In this document: piece by piece, positions 61,637 through 64,000 of the stretch
Numbering within the stretch: position 1 is the first letter of the stretch
Layout of the letters: every line of letters begins with the position of its first letter
Assembly: GCA_028281445.1 (NCBI GenBank)
Contig: JANQJW010000066.1
Span: 1 to 64,000, forward strand
Direction: 5' to 3'
From: Planctomycetota bacterium
GTDB taxonomy: Bacteria; Planctomycetota; PLA2; JAEUHO01
Length of the DNA stretch: 64,000 bases
The notes under the pieces: generated by a model
The model's input: the letters and a program-made list of their open reading frames with translations, nothing else
Databases searched by the model: none
What the model was told of the DNA's origin: nothing
Made by a program: the position numbers and the translations under genes

Positions 61637-62968
61637 ATGACGCGCTTCAAGACCTTCGTCGCGCTCGTCGCCCTCTCTACGCTCCCGTTCTTCGCTTCGT
61701 TCGCCGGCGCCGACGAGAAGGCGCCGCCTTCACCCGCCGCGAGCGCTGAGACGAGCGAGAAGTACTCCGCGGAAGAGCTCGAAGAGATCGTCGGTCCCAT
61801 CGCGCTCTATCCCGACAACGTGCTCTCCAGCGTCCTCGCCGCATCGGCGTTCCCGTTGGACGTGGTCGGGGCGGCGCGTTGGATCGCCAAGCAGGAAGGC
61901 GAGATCAAGGAGGCCCCGAAGGACACCGGCTGGGACGACAGCGTCAATGCCATGCTGCAGTTCCCGGACACGCTCACCTGGATGAGCGAGAACCTCGAGT
62001 GGCTCCAAGAGCTGGGGTACGCCGTCTCGGTCCAGCAGGAGGACGTGCTGGCGGCGGTGCAGTCCTTCCGCAAGAAGGCGGACGAGCAGGGCAACCTCGA
62101 ATCCAATGACAAGCAGGTCGTCACCCACGAGAAAGAGACGATCATCATCCAGCCTGCGAACCCGGAGGTGATCTACGTCCCGACGTACCAGCCGACGGCG
62201 GTTGTCACACAGCCCAACTACGCGGGCTGGTTCTGGGGCGGCGTGGCCGTGGGCGCACTGGGCGTCTGGGCCTACAACACCATTCGTTGGGGCGGCGGCT
62301 GGGGGTGGCGTGGCGGCTCGATCAACGTGCACCGCAACCCGACCTTCAACTTCAACAACAACGGCATCATCAACAACCGGCCCGGCGGCGGCAGGCCCTG
62401 GAACCCGGGCAACCGCCCCGGTGCGGGTCGGCCCGCCCAGCGGCCGAACCGACCCGGGAACCGGCCCGCGAGGCCGCGTCCGCCCAACCGCAACCGTCAG
62501 GGAGGCCGACCCGGCGGCCGGCCTCCGGCCAAGGGCGGCATGCGGCCGTCGCGGCCCGGCCAGGGCCGACCCGGTGCCGGTCGCCCCGGCGGCGGGACCC
62601 GTCCTGGTGGACGTCCGGGTACGCGACCGCCTTCGCGTCCGGCGCCCGGCGCGGGCCGGCCGGGCAACCGTCCTGGCAGCCGCCCGGGTGGGAACCGGCC
62701 GAGCACGCGTCCCTCCGGCAACCGCGCGGGCGACCGCAGCGGGAACCGTTCGCGTTCGGGCGCGTCGCGCTCGCGCGGGTCGACGCGCAGCCGCAGCTCA
62801 TTCAGCGGTTCGCGTCGCAGCGGCAGCTCGACGCGCCGCTCGAGCTACCGCGGCCGCTCCAGCCGTAGCGGAGCAAGCCGCGGCCGCAGCTACAGCGGTG
62901 GCCGTTCCCGCGGCGGCGGCGGCCGTCGCGGCGGTGGGGGCCGTCGTGGCGGAGGCCGCAGGCGCTAG
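61637..62968 (+). CDS. DUF3300 secreted protein with Arg/Gly/Pro-rich tail
   Basis: 443 residues. Signal peptide (TFVALVALSTLPFFASFAGA). DUF3300 (about 40-195) includes GPIALYPDNVLSSVLAAS, WDDSVNAMLQFPDTLTWM and PANPEVIYVPTYQPTAVV. One hydrophobic stretch lies at about 200-215. The last 200 residues are low complexity, rich in Arg, Gly, Pro and then Ser, and may bind polyanions. Paired with DUF2950. Confidence 0.9.
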   Translation: MTRFKTFVALVALSTLPFFASFAGADEKAPPSPAASAETSEKYSAEELEEIVGPIALYPDNVLSSVLAASAFPLDVVGAARWIAKQEGEIKEAPKDTGWDDSVNAMLQFPDTLTWMSENLEWLQELGYAVSVQQEDVLAAVQSFRKKADEQGNLESNDKQVVTHEKETIIIQPANPEVIYVPTYQPTAVVTQPNYAGWFWGGVAVGALGVWAYNTIRWGGGWGWRGGSINVHRNPTFNFNNNGIINNRPGGGRPWNPGNRPGAGRPAQRPNRPGNRPARPRPPNRNRQGGRPGGRPPAKGGMRPSRPGQGRPGAGRPGGGTRPGGRPGTRPPSRPAPGAGRPGNRPGSRPGGNRPSTRPSGNRAGDRSGNRSRSGASRSRGSTRSRSSFSGSRRSGSSTRRSSYRGRSSRSGASRGRSYSGGRSRGGGGRRGGGGRRGGGRRR

Positions 62969-62997
62969 ACCGCGCGCCTGTCCCTAGGGGCTGAAAG

Positions 62998-64000
62998 ATG
63001 GATCTGGCTTGGATAGCCGTTGCCTTCGCGTTGGGCTTCGGCGCCACGCTGATCGGCCTGCCGCCGCTCGTCGGCTTCCTCGGTGCAGGGTTCGTCCTCG
63101 GCGCGTTCGGCGCCGAGGGCGGCGCGCTGCTGAACGACGCGGCGACCTTCGGTGTCCAGCTCCTGCTCTTCGGCATCGGGCTCAAGTTGGATCTGCGCAG
63201 CCTGCTTCGGCCTGAGATCTGGGGCGTGGCAACGTTGCATGCAGGCATCACTGTTGTCGTCTTCGGTGGACTGCTCTTCGCGATCGGCCTCCTCGGTCTC
63301 GGTGTCGTGGCAGGTCTCGACTTCCAGACCGCTGCCTTGATCGGGTTCGCGCTGTGCTTCTCCAGCACGGTGTTCGCAGTGAAGGTGCTGGAGGACGGCG
63401 GTGAGATGTACGCGCTGCACGGGCGCGTTGCGATCGGCATCCTGATCGTGCAGGACATCTTTGCGGTCATCTTCATGACGCTCTCCACCGGCAAGGTTCC
63501 TTCGCCTTGGGCGCTGACCTTGATCGCGCTGATCCCGCTCCGCGGTCCCTTGCAGTGGGTGATGCGCAGGAGTGGTCACGGGGAGCTGCTCATCCTGTTC
63601 GGCCTCCTCGTCGTGGCCGTTGCGGCGAAGGGCTTCGGCCTCCTCGGGTTGAAGCCCGATCTCGGCGCGCTGGTGATCGGGCTCGTGCTCGCCGGCACGC
63701 CGAAGGCGAACGAGCTCAGCAAGGCGCTGCTCGGCTTCAAGGACATCTTCCTGGTCGGGTTCTTCCTGACGGTCGGCCTGACAGGCGCGCCCACGATCGA
63801 GGGGCTCGGCATCGCCGTCCTGCTCGTGCTCGTGCTGCCGTTCAAGGTCGTGCTGTTCTTCCGGCTGTTGACGCTTTTCCGACTGCGCTCGCGTACAGCG
63901 CTACTCACGTCGACGCGCCTTGCGAACTACAGCGAGTTCGGGTTGATCGTCGGCTCCGTAGCCATTGCCGGCGGCTGGCTCGGCGAGGAGTGGCTCGCCA
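62998..64000 (+). CDS. CPA2-type cation:proton antiporter (3' end cut by window)
   Basis: 334 residues visible of a frame that runs past the window end. About ten membrane helices are visible, with LIGLPPLVGFLGAGFVLG, LFGIGLKLDLRSLLRPEIWG, FALCFSSTVFAVKVLEDGGE and GRVAIGILIVQDIFAVIFM, the KefB/CPA2 signature. It exchanges K+ or Na+ for protons across the inner membrane. Any C-terminal TrkA-N domain would lie beyond the window. It follows the DUF3300 gene by 29 bases. Confidence 0.9.
   Translation, partial: MDLAWIAVAFALGFGATLIGLPPLVGFLGAGFVLGAFGAEGGALLNDAATFGVQLLLFGIGLKLDLRSLLRPEIWGVATLHAGITVVVFGGLLFAIGLLGLGVVAGLDFQTAALIGFALCFSSTVFAVKVLEDGGEMYALHGRVAIGILIVQDIFAVIFMTLSTGKVPSPWALTLIALIPLRGPLQWVMRRSGHGELLILFGLLVVAVAAKGFGLLGLKPDLGALVIGLVLAGTPKANELSKALLGFKDIFLVGFFLTVGLTGAPTIEGLGIAVLLVLVLPFKVVLFFRLLTLFRLRSRTALLTSTRLANYSEFGLIVGSVAIAGGWLGEEWLA

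Noticed and set aside
62390..62960. Repetitive GC-rich stretch considered as a CRISPR or tandem-repeat array
   Set aside because: It is codons for the Arg/Gly/Pro/Ser-rich tail of the DUF3300 protein, without regular repeat length or spacers.

Overview
The window is GC-rich, densely packed bacterial chromosome with genes on both strands, short gaps and many start/stop overlaps. I see no tRNA, rRNA, CRISPR array, phage or insertion sequence. The organism is a Gram-negative (diderm): there is an OprB-like outer-membrane porin, lipoproteins, multihaem c-type cytochromes and many secreted proteins. Long FG-GAP/UnbV proteins joined to TPRs, a full MoxR/Bat operon, a sulfatase, Ser/Thr kinases and a secreted TPR-CHAT protein suggest an uncultured Planctomycetota-like or Myxococcota-like lineage. 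This placement is inference from gene content only.

Layout. 1-1342: a persulfide dioxygenase-rhodanese fusion, divergent from an ArsR repressor across a palindromic promoter/operator. 1374-5793: a giant TPR/FG-GAP lipoprotein, a DUF2975/Xre pair with its own AT-rich palindrome, and an Uma2 nuclease remnant. 5806-11818: L-serine dehydratase facing a CRTAC1-like protein and a pentahaem membrane cytochrome with TPRs. 11848-25656: large sensory and secreted proteins, namely a pseudokinase-kinase tandem, a HEAT protein, a CLCA-like metalloprotease with a VWA domain, a secreted TPR-CHAT protein and a cell-surface protein with three SdrD-B-type repeats. 25661-28412: a probable selenoprotein of the thioredoxin fold (in-frame TGA) with a secreted neighbour. 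28413-31416: a DUF4382 lipoprotein, then an RsbU-type phosphatase divergent from a STAS protein.

31486-37947 holds a tight operon of a parvulin-type PPIase, a HupE/UreJ-like membrane protein, a DUF318 permease and its TIGR03943 partner fused to a fasciclin domain, followed by an arylsulfatase. 38012-41355 holds envelope genes: a YihY/BrkB protein, YqjD/YqjE-like small proteins and an OprB porin. 41443-48721 is a seven-gene moxR-DUF58-HAD-DUF4381-batA-batB-batD operon. 48702-57082 carries an AI-2E family transporter, a HdeD protein, cardiolipin synthase with a metallophosphoesterase lipoprotein, and an octahaem cytochrome with HEAT/TPR repeats. 57170-64000 carries a dicarboxylate symporter fused to a solute-binding domain, an AraC regulator, a DUF2950/DUF3300 pair and the start of a CPA2 antiporter.

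The points most worth follow-up are the in-frame TGA in the thioredoxin-like gene (27831-27833), the symmetric bidirectional promoter/operator at 969-1000, the bacterial CLCA-like protease beside a secreted CHAT protease, and two domain fusions (TIGR03943-fasciclin and symporter-binding protein).
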